Shown: piece by piece, positions 55,058 through 63,498 of the stretch
How the letters are laid out: each line of letters begins with the position of its first letter
Numbering within the stretch: the stretch's first letter is position 1
DNA from: Suilimivivens sp009774465
GTDB taxonomy: Bacteria > Bacillota > Clostridia > Lachnospirales > Lachnospiraceae
Length of the DNA: 64,000 bases
Assembly (NCBI GenBank): GCA_947382645.1
Contig: CANDAE010000010.1
Coordinates: forward strand, 62,001 to 126,000
Reading direction: 5' to 3'
Notes under the pieces: model-generated
The model's input: only the letters and a program-made list of their open reading frames with translations
Database searches by the model: none
Told to the model about the DNA's origin: nothing
Made by a program: the position numbers and the translations under genes

Positions 55058-56368
55058 TCACGAAGCACGGTGTTCGTTGCTTTCCAACTCCCAAATGTAT
55101 TTATTCCGCCTGAAATACAGACATACTCCTATGCCCGCAAAGGCAATTACAAAAAACAAAAATGCTGCGCCGGATCCCTTTCCTGCTCCAAACATTTTCA
55201 CCAGAATACTCCCGGCATCCTTCCCTTTCATAATCGGTTCAAACACCTGATCCACCAGAAAACCGCCCAGGAAATATCCCACAGGTATCGTAAAAAACTG
55301 AAGTGAATTTCTCACAGAATAAACTCTTCCCTGCATTTGTTCCGGCACGTGCAGCCGCATAACCGCATCCAGATTGGTACTCATAAGCGGAATTGCAATC
55401 CAGCCAAGGAATCCACCGATACACCAGATAAGAGGCGTTCTTCCGAATGCCAACAGGAAATTTTCCGTACTCATGGAAAATAACAGGCAATTACAAATAA
55501 CACGTATCCGGCTTTTTGGTTCCTTTATGAAAAAGGCTAAAATACTTCCTGTAAATGTGGTTATTCCAATCACTGCATTTACCAGCCCCAACACCTTCTC
55601 GCTTCCGCCATTTCTTGATAACATCATGGCAGGAAATGCAGCTTCATAAATAGACGCTACCAAATTGATTGCTGCCAGAAACAGAATCAGATTAAAGATT
55701 CCCCGTTCCTTTTTCAGATACGTAATCCCTTTTTTTGCAGAAATCCAAAGAGGTTCCTTCTCCTCTTTTGTCTCCATGCTTTCCGGAATCCGTATGAAAA
55801 ATGCCAGGGTTAAAAACGCTGTTCCAAAGGTAAGCAAATCAAATATTACCACTGCTCCCATTCCTGCGATTCCTAAAACAGCAGTGGAAATAATCGGCGT
55901 TAAGATGGAATTTAATGAACTGGAAAAATAACGCAGTCCTCCTACCCGCTGGTAATACTTTTTGGGAAGCACTCGCGTCACCGCCACCTCAGATGCCGGC
56001 TGTTGGACGGTATTCATCAGTCCGTTCACTCCATTAATCAAATACAAATGCCATATCTGCAGCTCGCCCCTTTGTAATAAAATCAGCATAACTACAGTAG
56101 TCAGCGCCGCTATGGTGTCACACGCCAGCATGGTTATTTTTTTATTCCACTTGTCGCTTAAGGCTCCTGCAAAGATACTGAGCAGTACATAAGGTGCATA
56201 GGAACTTACCATCAACAATGCTGTCATAAGGGCGGAGCCCTTCTGGGTATAAGACCAGATCACCAGTGCATAACTTGTCATCGCACTTCCAAGCCCGGAA
56301 AAGGACTGGGTAATCCAAAGTATGAGAAATGTTTTCATTTCTCTAAATGTATTTTTATTGATTTTCAT
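55058..56368 (-). CDS. MFS exporter (MefA/Cmr-like MFS_3 family)
   Basis: This 436-residue protein has about twelve TM helices. The opening FLILWITQSFSGLGSAMTSY and the loop GALSDKWNKKITML (motif A) match the MFS_3 exporters that include macrolide pump Mef(A). The C-terminal half contains VPEQMQGRVYSVRNSLQF. It probably exports a drug or toxic metabolite. ATG 56368 follows AAAAGGAG. Upstream are a 13-codon leader ORF and alternative hairpins that can hide this site (separate entries), a layout of inducible resistance genes. Confidence 0.88.
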   Translation of the reverse strand: MKINKNTFREMKTFLILWITQSFSGLGSAMTSYALVIWSYTQKGSALMTALLMVSSYAPYVLLSIFAGALSDKWNKKITMLACDTIAALTTVVMLILLQRGELQIWHLYLINGVNGLMNTVQQPASEVAVTRVLPKKYYQRVGGLRYFSSSLNSILTPIISTAVLGIAGMGAVVIFDLLTFGTAFLTLAFFIRIPESMETKEEKEPLWISAKKGITYLKKERGIFNLILFLAAINLVASIYEAAFPAMMLSRNGGSEKVLGLVNAVIGITTFTGSILAFFIKEPKSRIRVICNCLLFSMSTENFLLAFGRTPLIWCIGGFLGWIAIPLMSTNLDAVMRLHVPEQMQGRVYSVRNSLQFFTIPVGYFLGGFLVDQVFEPIMKGKDAGSILVKMFGAGKGSGAAFLFFVIAFAGIGVCLYFRRNKYIWELESNEHRAS

Positions 56369-56369
56369 A

Positions 56370-56465
56370 GACTTTGCTCCTTTTCAAATAATTTTTGAAA
56401 TCTGCAAAGTCCCAGAGCAGTTACTCTACTCCATGCAATCCTGCCCTAAAAGACTTTGCATGGAG
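56370..56465 (-). promoter_or_regulatory. Attenuator-like alternative hairpins upstream of the MFS gene
   Basis: Three mutually complementary elements are present. GACTTTGC at 56370-56377 covers bases next to the MFS ribosome site. GCAAAGTC lies at 56404-56411, and GACTTTGCA at 56452-56460 lies inside the leader ORF. On the mRNA, the middle element can pair with the leader copy or with the copy at the ribosome site. The leader copy can also pair with CTCCATGCAA (56429-56438). These exclusive pairings are the pattern of translational attenuation. Confidence 0.6.
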
Positions 56466-56487
56466 CTGCTGCAATGCATAATACCAT
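56446..56487 (-). CDS. 13-codon leader peptide upstream of the MFS exporter
   Basis: ATG 56487 follows AAAGGAG by six bases (spacer ATCCAAA allows one more) and the frame ends at TAG 56446. The peptide reads MVLCIAAAPCKVF. The last codons overlap the sequence that can pair with the middle hairpin element. Ribosome stalling here could release the MFS start site, as in erm or tet leader control. No protein function is expected. Confidence 0.55.
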   Translation of the reverse strand: MVLCIAAAPCKVF

Positions 56488-56556
56488 TTTGGATCTCCTT
56501 TACATATAATTTAAACATTCGAAGGTCTCGCTTCGCAAGCTGCCTTTGTGTTAAAC

Positions 56557-56584
56557 AAAAAAGACGGTGAATCCCGTCTTTTTT
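56557..56584. terminator. Bidirectional terminator after the 61-residue gene
   Basis: AAAAAAGACGG and CCGTCTTTTTT form an 11-bp stem around TGAATC. On the minus strand it ends the SDH-protease/small-protein transcript before the MFS leader. Confidence 0.9.
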
Positions 56585-56590
56585 GGCATT

Positions 56591-56776
56591 TCAAACTGTC
56601 ATATACTGGCTCGCTCCCGTATTATATCCGACAACATTATAGCTATAAGAGATATCCACACTTTTTAAAATTGTACATTTTTTTATTTTATTTGCTTCAT
56701 CTTCCGGTGACTTATATGTTTCTAATTTAGTCTGCCCAACAATCTGTGCATATTCTTCAAAATAATTTCTATCCAT
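56591..56776 (-). CDS. 61-residue protein downstream of the SDH-type protease
   Basis: ATG 56776 follows GGGGGTAAAAG, and the open frame lies 14 bases after the protease gene. The product (MDRNYFEEYAQIVGQTKLET..) has an acidic, helical N-terminal half and ends with YNVVGYNTGASQYMTV. I recognise no family. It may be a partner, adaptor or inhibitor of the protease; this rests on gene order alone. Confidence 0.65.
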   Translation of the reverse strand: MDRNYFEEYAQIVGQTKLETYKSPEDEANKIKKCTILKSVDISYSYNVVGYNTGASQYMTV

Positions 56777-56790
56777 ACTTTTACCCCCAG

Positions 56791-57705
56791 TCATCTTTTT
56801 ACCTGATTTGTAATCATAGCAATTCCTTTATGATTTTCTACAACTTTTAAAGCCGCATAATTTGCAAACACATTCATATAAGAATGATGTATTGTTAATA
56901 CACAATCCTGCAAATCTTTACACTGGTCAATACTATTATTATCCAGTCCTTCTAAAGGTATTACATTAACTCCAATTTTTTTTAAATCATTTATGTGTAT
57001 GTGCCTTGCATGAGAATAAGTATTGTTGTGGCTGGACAAATATGCAACTACTCTGGATGCATCGACATCCGGACTTTCTGAATCAACAAACATATTTTCC
57101 ATCAACCATGTTTTTACCATCTCTTCGGACCAGTCAATCGCTTTTTTACAATCACCAAGAAATGTAGGATGATATTTTCTAATAATATTTGCCCATAAGC
57201 TGGCACTTTCAGGATTATTTTTTATATCTTCAAGCGCCGTATTAAATTCTTCCAATACAGCGGCACAGGACATTCCTCCAAATTGAGGATCTATAGGCCC
57301 CAAATTGGATTGCTTTCCCATTACAATTTCTTTCGCTGCTAAAGAAATCATTGTTCCGGCGGACATTGCAATTTGTGGAATAAATACACGGATATCATTG
57401 CCAAACAAACTTTTCAAATAATATACTAAAGATTCCGTTGCTGCTATATTGCCTCCTGGCGTATGAAGTATTAAATCCAGTCCCAAACTTCTATCTAATC
57501 CATGCGCCGCCTGCATAAATGCATTTTTATCACTGTCTTCTATACCAGTTCCATCAATGTCCGGTTTCTGTATAAACGCAGAATAATATGCGATAATATT
57601 TCTCCCAGTATACTTATACATAATATCCAAATACTTACGCCTTACACTATCATATGGATTTGGAACGCTGTTTATTTCTTTTATAACCTGTTCCCAATTT
57701 GGCAT
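56791..57705 (-). CDS. SDH-family Clp-fold serine protease
   Basis: This 304-residue protein belongs to the serine dehydrogenase proteinase group of the ClpP/crotonase fold. The oxyanion segment LILHTPGGNIAATESLVYYL is followed by the nucleophile Ser 115 in IAMSAGTMISLAAKEIVMG. Then comes SNLGPIDPQFGG, which is strongly conserved in this group. No signal peptide or TM segment is seen, so it acts in the cytoplasm. Its promoter (57751-57778) is preceded by three DnaA-box-like sites. A small gene follows it directly. Confidence 0.85.
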   Translation of the reverse strand: MPNWEQVIKEINSVPNPYDSVRRKYLDIMYKYTGRNIIAYYSAFIQKPDIDGTGIEDSDKNAFMQAAHGLDRSLGLDLILHTPGGNIAATESLVYYLKSLFGNDIRVFIPQIAMSAGTMISLAAKEIVMGKQSNLGPIDPQFGGMSCAAVLEEFNTALEDIKNNPESASLWANIIRKYHPTFLGDCKKAIDWSEEMVKTWLMENMFVDSESPDVDASRVVAYLSSHNNTYSHARHIHINDLKKIGVNVIPLEGLDNNSIDQCKDLQDCVLTIHHSYMNVFANYAALKVVENHKGIAMITNQVKR

Positions 57706-57750
57706 TTTGAATTTTCCTTTGTAATTTTCTTCTCTCGCACCTTTTTGTTT

Positions 57751-57778
57751 ATTATATCACATTTTTCATGCAATTCAA
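57751..57778 (-). promoter_or_regulatory. Promoter of the SDH-type protease gene
   Basis: On the minus strand TTGAAT (57778-57773) and TATAAT (57756-57751) lie 16 bases apart. Confidence 0.65.
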
Positions 57779-57783
57779 TAATT

Positions 57784-57815
57784 TGTGGATAATCTTGTGG
57801 ACAAATTGTGGATAC
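57784..57815 (-). promoter_or_regulatory. Three helically phased DnaA-box sequences
   Basis: TGTGGATAA (57784-57792) is a perfect reverse complement of the TTATCCACA consensus. TGTGGACAA (57796-57804) and TGTGGATAC (57807-57815) each differ by one base. Start-to-start distances are 12 and 11 bases, about one helix turn. They begin six bases upstream of the -35 element of the protease promoter. Confidence 0.6.
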
Positions 57816-57827
57816 ATTAACATACTT

Positions 57828-59177
57828 TTACTTACCAACGTTTATTTTAACCGCCCCTTTCTTCCAGGGCCCTTTCCCATAAAATCTTACCGAAAGCACC
57901 GTTGCAACCGACCAGCCAATCGGCCATGCACACCAGATTCCTATATATCCAACCTGTGGTGCAAGCACCTTTGCCAGCACTACCCGCAGAATCAGATCTG
58001 TAAATGTTGCAATCATAAAATTCTTCATAAGGCCACCGCCTCTTAAAATACCGTCTGCAACCAGTTTTACCGATACCACAAAGTAAAAGGGTGCCACAAT
58101 ATATAAAAACTTTGTTCCAGATGCCAAAGCAAGTTCCGTCGGTTCATTCATAAAGAAATTCACAAGCACTCTGCCTGCGGTCAAATATAATAGCACAATT
58201 GGAATACAAATCATCCAGACCATTTTCACCCCTGCTTTAAATCCCTCCTTCACTCTTGGCATAATTCCTGCACCAATATTCTGTGCCGCATAATTGGATA
58301 CGCCATTTGCAAGGGTGGTAAAAGATGTAATCACCAGATTATTCAGTTTAATGGCGGCAGAGTACCCGGCAATTACCCCGGAGCCAAAACCGTTTATTAC
58401 GCTTTGAATCACTATATTTCCAATTGAGATAAAGCTCTGCTGCAAAATGCTTGGAACTGCAATAACCACAATCTTTTTAAACACATCAAAGGAAAAAATC
58501 GGAATCTTTTCTTCCACATGAATTCCGGCAAGCCTTTTTAATACTACTACAATCGCCAGCACACAACTGATGCCCTGACATAGAAAGGTTGCCCATGCCA
58601 CACCTGCCACTCCCATATCAAATCCACAGACAAACCAGATATCTACAAGAATGTTGGAGGTAGAGGAAACTGCAAGAAAAATAAAAGGCGTTCTGGAATC
58701 TCCCAGTGCGGAAAAAATTCCCGTTGCAATGTTATAGAAAAACAGGAAAGGAAGTCCCCACACATAAATGTCCAAATATAACTTTGAATCATCAAAAATT
58801 TCCGCAGGCGTATGAATCAATGCAAGAAGATTGTCACAGCATAATATTCCAAACAGCATCAAAACTGCACATAAAACCGCACTTGATATAAAAGTGGTAT
58901 AAACAGCCGCCTTCATATCCTTAAACTTTTTTGCACCAAAAAACTGGGAAACTACTACGGAACAACCGATATTGCATCCAAAAGCAAATGCAATAAAAAT
59001 CAGCGTGATCTCATAACTGTTTCCCACTGCTGCCAGCGCCTTTTCACCAACAAATTTCCCTGCTATAAGACTGTCTGCAATATTGTATAACTGCTGAAAA
59101 ACAATGCTTCCAAATAAAGGCAGACAAAACTTCCACAACACCGTCTCCGGTTTTCCTACCGTAAGATCCTTGTTCAT
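57828..59177 (-). CDS. MATE-family multidrug/metabolite exporter
   Basis: This protein of about 449 residues has twelve TM helices with the two-half symmetry of MATE (MatE) transporters: FCLPLFGSIVFQQLYNIADS and GNSYEITLIFIAFAFG in the first half, VPSILQQSFISIGNIVIQSV in the second. It would use a sodium or proton gradient to export drugs or metabolites. ATG 59177 is preferred because GGAG lies nine bases upstream. ATG 59192 is also in frame. It is transcribed alone from the promoter at 59208-59236. Confidence 0.9.
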   Translation of the reverse strand: MNKDLTVGKPETVLWKFCLPLFGSIVFQQLYNIADSLIAGKFVGEKALAAVGNSYEITLIFIAFAFGCNIGCSVVVSQFFGAKKFKDMKAAVYTTFISSAVLCAVLMLFGILCCDNLLALIHTPAEIFDDSKLYLDIYVWGLPFLFFYNIATGIFSALGDSRTPFIFLAVSSTSNILVDIWFVCGFDMGVAGVAWATFLCQGISCVLAIVVVLKRLAGIHVEEKIPIFSFDVFKKIVVIAVPSILQQSFISIGNIVIQSVINGFGSGVIAGYSAAIKLNNLVITSFTTLANGVSNYAAQNIGAGIMPRVKEGFKAGVKMVWMICIPIVLLYLTAGRVLVNFFMNEPTELALASGTKFLYIVAPFYFVVSVKLVADGILRGGGLMKNFMIATFTDLILRVVLAKVLAPQVGYIGIWCAWPIGWSVATVLSVRFYGKGPWKKGAVKINVGK

Positions 59178-59207
59178 CCTCGTCATCTCCATTTACTTTT
59201 TTTAGCC

Positions 59208-59236
59208 ATTATACCCTGATTGCATCAGCATGTAAA
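59208..59236 (-). promoter_or_regulatory. Promoter of the MATE gene
   Basis: On the minus strand TTTACA (59236-59231) and TATAAT (59213-59208) lie 17 bases apart, 31 bases before the start. It overlaps a small CTGAT-GCA-ATCAG hairpin after the bile-salt-hydrolase gene. Confidence 0.7.
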
Positions 59237-59246
59237 ATATATCTTT

Positions 59247-60221
59247 TTAATTCTGCATATGAATCTGCTCCTCTTTAATCACCTGATATCTTATTAATTT
59301 ACTGCTTTCCAAATCTTCTTTATGCATATTCACTCCGGTAATCTGATGGTTGTCATAAGAAGTATAATAATAAATCCCTCTGCTGGCGTTACAGCATGAA
59401 GTATAAATGGTAATTTCATATTTTCCATTTTCAAGTTCGCAGCATCCTCTCTGCTGATCTACGGAATTGAGAATATGAAAAAACTGACTGACGCTTTCCG
59501 CTTCCCCATCTCCTGAAGCAGAATTCATTTTTACAAACGCCGCCCTGACAAATCTTGACTGGGATGACAAATCTCCGGGAAGTCCTATTGCACCCATACC
59601 CCGTCCGTATTCTTCCAGACTAAGCCCTTTGGCAAACCTGTTTTCCGGCGGTTTGGCCGATAAGTTCATATAGTTGCTCAACATAAGCATCTGTATGTCA
59701 AAAGGCGGGTTATTAGTCAGAACGCCTACAGGGTTATCATATACTTTAATCCCTTCTTTTACCGGCTCCACCGTTATGCTTTCATTCTTATCTGAAATCA
59801 TATAATGAAGCTGTGCAAGGGGCAGTTTTTCATTAAAAGAAACATTCAGCATATTTACTTTTTCAATTAGCACCCGAGCTTCCCTTACATTTGCACACTG
59901 ACACAAAACCCAGGGAATAAATTCAAATTGCGCTATGTTATCTTTCTCTTTCTGACTTTTTTTATAAAATGCATTTCCTACAAAGTTTAATCCTGCCATT
60001 CCCAGCCCTTTTTCATTTACAGCATCATAATACAAAGGATACCCTTCCATCACACAGGACATGCCAATCATTGCGAAGTGATTATTTATCGTCTCTTTTT
60101 CAATAAAATGAAAGGGATAATTCCGGGGTGTGACCACCACCTCATCCCCATATGAAAAATCATAGTCCAATGTACGTCCAAAATAAAAATCTTTAGTCTG
60201 ATAGGTTGCTGCCGTACACAT
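59247..60221 (-). CDS. bsh: Bile salt hydrolase (choloylglycine hydrolase)
   Basis: This N-terminal-nucleophile hydrolase cleaves glycine or taurine from conjugated bile acids. ATG 60221 follows GGAAGGAGAGAG and puts Cys at position 2, the nucleophile exposed after Met removal. Arg 16 and Asp 19 (FGRTLDYD), the Asn in GLNFVGN, the Asn in LTNNPPF and the Arg in SRFVRAAF match known active-site residues. The segment GRGMGAIGLPGDLSSQSRFV is characteristic of bile-salt hydrolases rather than penicillin V acylases. It has 324 residues and no signal peptide, so it is cytoplasmic. It is co-directional with the DeoR gene 35 bases upstream. Confidence 0.93.
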   Translation of the reverse strand: MCTAATYQTKDFYFGRTLDYDFSYGDEVVVTPRNYPFHFIEKETINNHFAMIGMSCVMEGYPLYYDAVNEKGLGMAGLNFVGNAFYKKSQKEKDNIAQFEFIPWVLCQCANVREARVLIEKVNMLNVSFNEKLPLAQLHYMISDKNESITVEPVKEGIKVYDNPVGVLTNNPPFDIQMLMLSNYMNLSAKPPENRFAKGLSLEEYGRGMGAIGLPGDLSSQSRFVRAAFVKMNSASGDGEAESVSQFFHILNSVDQQRGCCELENGKYEITIYTSCCNASRGIYYYTSYDNHQITGVNMHKEDLESSKLIRYQVIKEEQIHMQN

Positions 60222-60256
60222 AATTCTCTCTCCTTCCAATATTTCATATCCCAGGT

Positions 60257-61003
60257 CTAATACACCAGCGAAAGACTGCTGGGTATATTTTTAATCACTT
60301 CCTCCTGGGGTTTTTTGTCTGTAATAATCATATCAATTTCATCTGAAGAAAAACATTTATAAGAATAAACAAGCCCTATTTTTGTATGATCACATAATAA
60401 AATCTTTTTGGTTGAATTTCGATACATCGCTCTTTTTAACTCCACCGAATCCTCATTGGTCTCACTGGTTCCATGATCCGCCGAAAAGCCGCTGCAGGAA
60501 AAAAAGAATACGTCCGCGTAACGCTTGGAGATCATATTAAGCGCAGGCGTTCCATGCATCGTTACATTGTTTTTGATCTGTCCCCCTGTAGCAAAAACCT
60601 GAATCGTCTGCTGTTCCGCAAGTTCATACACAATCTGAAGGCCGTTTGTAATTATATTCAGATCATGAAAATTACTTAAATACTTGATAAGACATGCTGC
60701 CGTAGAACTGGAATCAATGAAAATAGTCATTGCGTCATGTATATACTGAACCGCTAAATTTGCAATATAATGCTTTTCGCTGATATTACGATTATTGCGC
60801 AAATGAAAAGGTGAGTCATTACTGATACCGTTAAAATGCATTGCGCCCCCGTGCGTCCGTTTAATCTTTTGATTTTCCGCCAGCGCCGCCAGCTCCCTGC
60901 GTATGGTCGCGCCGCTGCAAAACAGTGTTTTACTTAAAAATTCCACGGAAACAAATCCATTTTCATCAAGGAGTTCTAAAATCTTTTGCTGCCTTTCCTT
61001 CAT
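60257..61003 (-). CDS. DeoR/GlpR-family transcriptional regulator
   Basis: This 248-residue regulator has an N-terminal winged helix (RQQKILELLDENGFVSVEFLSK..ATIRRELAALAENQKIKRTHGG) and a C-terminal sugar-phosphate-sensing domain (FIDSSSTAACLIKYL, IITNGLQIVYEL, DHTKIG). Family members usually repress catabolic genes until a sugar phosphate binds. It is divergent from the aldolase/importer genes and heads the bile-salt-hydrolase operon. A GCGCA-N5-TGCGC repeat in the shared intergenic region is a candidate site. Confidence 0.9.
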   Translation of the reverse strand: MKERQQKILELLDENGFVSVEFLSKTLFCSGATIRRELAALAENQKIKRTHGGAMHFNGISNDSPFHLRNNRNISEKHYIANLAVQYIHDAMTIFIDSSSTAACLIKYLSNFHDLNIITNGLQIVYELAEQQTIQVFATGGQIKNNVTMHGTPALNMISKRYADVFFFSCSGFSADHGTSETNEDSVELKRAMYRNSTKKILLCDHTKIGLVYSYKCFSSDEIDMIITDKKPQEEVIKNIPSSLSLVY

Positions 61004-61113
61004 AACTTTTCCTTTCTTTTTTACTTTTATTCCTGCTTAGTTCAGGATATTTCTTACTAACATGATCATTTTTAAGAATAATATTGAGCACTTTAGATTT
61101 ATTTCTTTCAAAT

Positions 61114-61162
61114 GCGCATATTTTGCGCCATACATTGACTAATATCACTCATAACATATAAT
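61114..61162 (+). promoter_or_regulatory. Promoter and candidate operator of the aldolase/importer genes
   Basis: GCGCA-TATTT-TGCGC (61114-61128) lies just upstream of TTGACT (61135-61140), which is 16 bases from TATAAT (61157-61162). A second palindromic core, GACCGGTC (61172-61179), is near the expected start of transcription. Either repeat could bind the divergent DeoR-type regulator. Confidence 0.55.
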
Positions 61163-61251
61163 ATAATTAACGACCGGTCAATTGCAATAGAATTTTAATT
61201 CTTATATGGCAGTTTTTATACTGCTATTATAAACAAGCAGGAGATAAAGTT

Positions 61252-62244
61252 ATGTACAAGTACAAAGATTTTGGTTTTTCTGATGCAAAAGAAATGCTGA
61301 AAGATGCCTATGATAATCGTTATGCCCTGCCTTCGCTAAATTATATAGCGGAAGAACAGCTAAATGCGATTATTGATGCCATTTTAGAAAACAACTCTCC
61401 TACAATCATTATGGTAGCTCCAAAGCATTGCCGGCAATTTGAAACTGGAATGCTGGTGCGTATGGCACAGGCCGGTGTTGAAAGATTACGACAATGCAAA
61501 AACGACTCTCCTGTTGCACTACACTTAGATCATGGAAGTACTTTCGAGGATTGTAAGCTGGCAATAGATAATGGCTTCTCCTCCGTAATGATCGATGGGA
61601 GCAGGTTAAGCCTTGAGGACAATATTAAGCTGACCAGGGAAGTTGTTGAGTATGCCCACCCCAGAGGAGTAGCTGTTGAAGGTGAAGTGGGAGCATTATC
61701 AGGATTTGAAGATCTTGACGAAAAAAAGGAAGGACAAGAGACTGATAATATTTTCACCGATCCTGAGGATGCCCGAACATTTATTAAATCCACAGGTGTG
61801 GACGCACTGGCTGTTTCTGTAGGGACCATACACGGGTTGGACAAATCCATTGCAGGAAATATGACCTTTTCAGGTCTGCGATATGACATAATAAAACGAA
61901 TTGAAGAATTAGTACCTGATTTTCCTCTGGTTCTTCACGGATGTTCCGCCCTGCCGGATGAATACATTAAAATGTTCAATCAGTACAATGGCAAAATTGA
62001 AGCTGCTGTAGGCGTCCCTGATGAAAGCATAATAAAGGCAGTTAAAACAGCAATATGTAAAATCAACATTGCATCCGACGGATGGATACCATCAACTGCT
62101 ATCACAAGAAAAGTTCTTGCAGAACATCCTGAAGTGATAGACAGCAGATTGTACAGAGAAATTATCCGCAGAGAATTAAAACCCATTTATCAGCACAAAA
62201 TGGATATATGCGGCAGTACTATGAAAACAAAACAAGGAGGCTAA
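61252..62244 (+). CDS. Class II fructose-bisphosphate aldolase-family protein
   Basis: This 330-residue zinc-dependent aldolase splits a ketose (bis)phosphate. Catalytic Asp and zinc His are in ALHLDHGSTFEDC. EGEVGALSGFED, VSVGTIHG (His) and LVLHGCSAL (His) complete the metal and phosphate sites. CAGGAGATAAAG precedes the ATG. The exact substrate (tagatose, fructose or sulfo-sugar phosphate) is unclear. It lies with an SsuA-like binding protein and permease and divergent from the DeoR gene, not with glycolytic genes, so a specialised role is likely. Confidence 0.85.
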   Translation: MYKYKDFGFSDAKEMLKDAYDNRYALPSLNYIAEEQLNAIIDAILENNSPTIIMVAPKHCRQFETGMLVRMAQAGVERLRQCKNDSPVALHLDHGSTFEDCKLAIDNGFSSVMIDGSRLSLEDNIKLTREVVEYAHPRGVAVEGEVGALSGFEDLDEKKEGQETDNIFTDPEDARTFIKSTGVDALAVSVGTIHGLDKSIAGNMTFSGLRYDIIKRIEELVPDFPLVLHGCSALPDEYIKMFNQYNGKIEAAVGVPDESIIKAVKTAICKINIASDGWIPSTAITRKVLAEHPEVIDSRLYREIIRRELKPIYQHKMDICGSTMKTKQGG

Positions 62245-62300
62245 ATCCTCTGCTCCTGCAAGGGCAGTCGCATTTTGCTTCGCAAAACAAGGAGGATTGT

Positions 62301-63464
62301 ATGAAAAAGAAATTATTAGCATTACTTATGACAACAGTTATGATATTAACCTGCGTTGGCTGTGGAGGCAGCAAAACAGAAAATGAAGCGCCTAAAACAG
62401 ATACAGCGCAGTCCGAAACACAGACAGATACCCAGGAGGTTTCCACAGAAACTGCTGATGAGGCCCCGTCGGGTGAACAGATGTCAATTGAAATTGCTGC
62501 AACAGCCGGCGGTCTTCAGGGCTTTCCAATTTACATTGCGCAGAAAAATGGCTGGTTTGAAGAAGAAAATTTAAATGTAAATGTTACTTTTTATGAAAAT
62601 GGGCCTGTTCAGGTAGAAGCAATCTCCACCTGGGATCTTGCCACTACAGGTATCGGCGGTATTCTGGCCGGCGTAATCGGCTATGATGCGAAGATCATTG
62701 CATCCTCCAACACCGACAACGGTACCCAGACAATTTATGTACGTCCCGATTCCGCCATAGCAGCAGCCGGTCAGGGAAATAATACATTAAATGAGGCAAT
62801 TTATGGGGATGCTGATTCCTGGAAGGGTTCTAAAGTTCTCTGCTCCGCCGGAACAGTATTACAGTATATGCTGATTAAGGTTCTTGACGGTTTTGGACTT
62901 ACCATTGATGATGTTGAATTTGTGGGCATGGATACTCCTACCACCAATTCCGCTTTCCTTGCAGGAGAAGGAGATGTTGCAGTACTAACAGGTGTTGTTT
63001 CCTTTGACGCAGATAAAGCTGACTATGTGCTTGCTGCAAATGGCGCAACCTCTGATGCCGGACTTGATGGTGTTGTAATTGCAAATAATAATTCCGTAGA
63101 GACAAAGCATGATGAAATTGTCGCTTTTCTGAAAGCTTACCTTAAAGCGGTAGAATGGATTGACGCTCACAAAGGCGAAGAAGAAACTGTAAATGATCTC
63201 GTAACTTTCTATGAAGAATCAGGTAAAACTACTTCTGCAGAAGCCGCTCAAATTATTTTAAACAGTGAGACTTATTACTCTCTTGATGATAATTACAATA
63301 TGCTGCACACTGTAAAGGACGGAGATACTTATGTAACAATAGAACAACGTATTGTAGACGTGCTTGAATTCTTTATCTCTGCAGGCAACTATCAGGAAGG
63401 TGATGACGAACGTTTTGTAGGACATGTTGACGCTTCCTTTGTAGACGAGATCTGTGGAAAGTAA
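62301..63464 (+). CDS. ABC transporter substrate-binding lipoprotein (SsuA/NMT1 type)
   Basis: This 387-residue lipoprotein has the signal MKKKLLALLMTTVMILTCVGC and a long Thr/Glu-rich linker. ATG 62301 follows AAGGAGG. The mature domain shows AATAGGLQGFPIYIAQKNGW and FEEENLNVNVTFYENG, the usual start of the SsuA/TauA/NMT1 class that binds sulfonates, nitrate-like anions or thiamine precursors. It precedes the matching permease gene. The upstream gap repeats AAAACAAGGAGG twice (62229 and 62284 regions), once for an unused site. Confidence 0.85.
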   Translation: MKKKLLALLMTTVMILTCVGCGGSKTENEAPKTDTAQSETQTDTQEVSTETADEAPSGEQMSIEIAATAGGLQGFPIYIAQKNGWFEEENLNVNVTFYENGPVQVEAISTWDLATTGIGGILAGVIGYDAKIIASSNTDNGTQTIYVRPDSAIAAAGQGNNTLNEAIYGDADSWKGSKVLCSAGTVLQYMLIKVLDGFGLTIDDVEFVGMDTPTTNSAFLAGEGDVAVLTGVVSFDADKADYVLAANGATSDAGLDGVVIANNNSVETKHDEIVAFLKAYLKAVEWIDAHKGEEETVNDLVTFYEESGKTTSAEAAQIILNSETYYSLDDNYNMLHTVKDGDTYVTIEQRIVDVLEFFISAGNYQEGDDERFVGHVDASFVDEICGK

Positions 63465-63498
63465 ACAGGTATTCTAAAAAGACATGGGGTTAGGATAA

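Noticed and set aside
54753..55250. 165-residue plus-strand frame spanning the Lhr-MFS gap
   Set aside because: It runs through the bidirectional terminator and opposes two real genes.
57784..57815. Chromosomal replication origin
   Set aside because: Only three boxes, no AT-rich unwinding stretch of the usual form, and no dnaA or dnaN nearby.
61172..61179. GACCGGTC as the main DeoR operator
   Set aside because: It is a short palindrome in a gap that also has the longer GCGCA-N5-TGCGC repeat; the evidence does not allow a choice, so it is only mentioned with the promoter.
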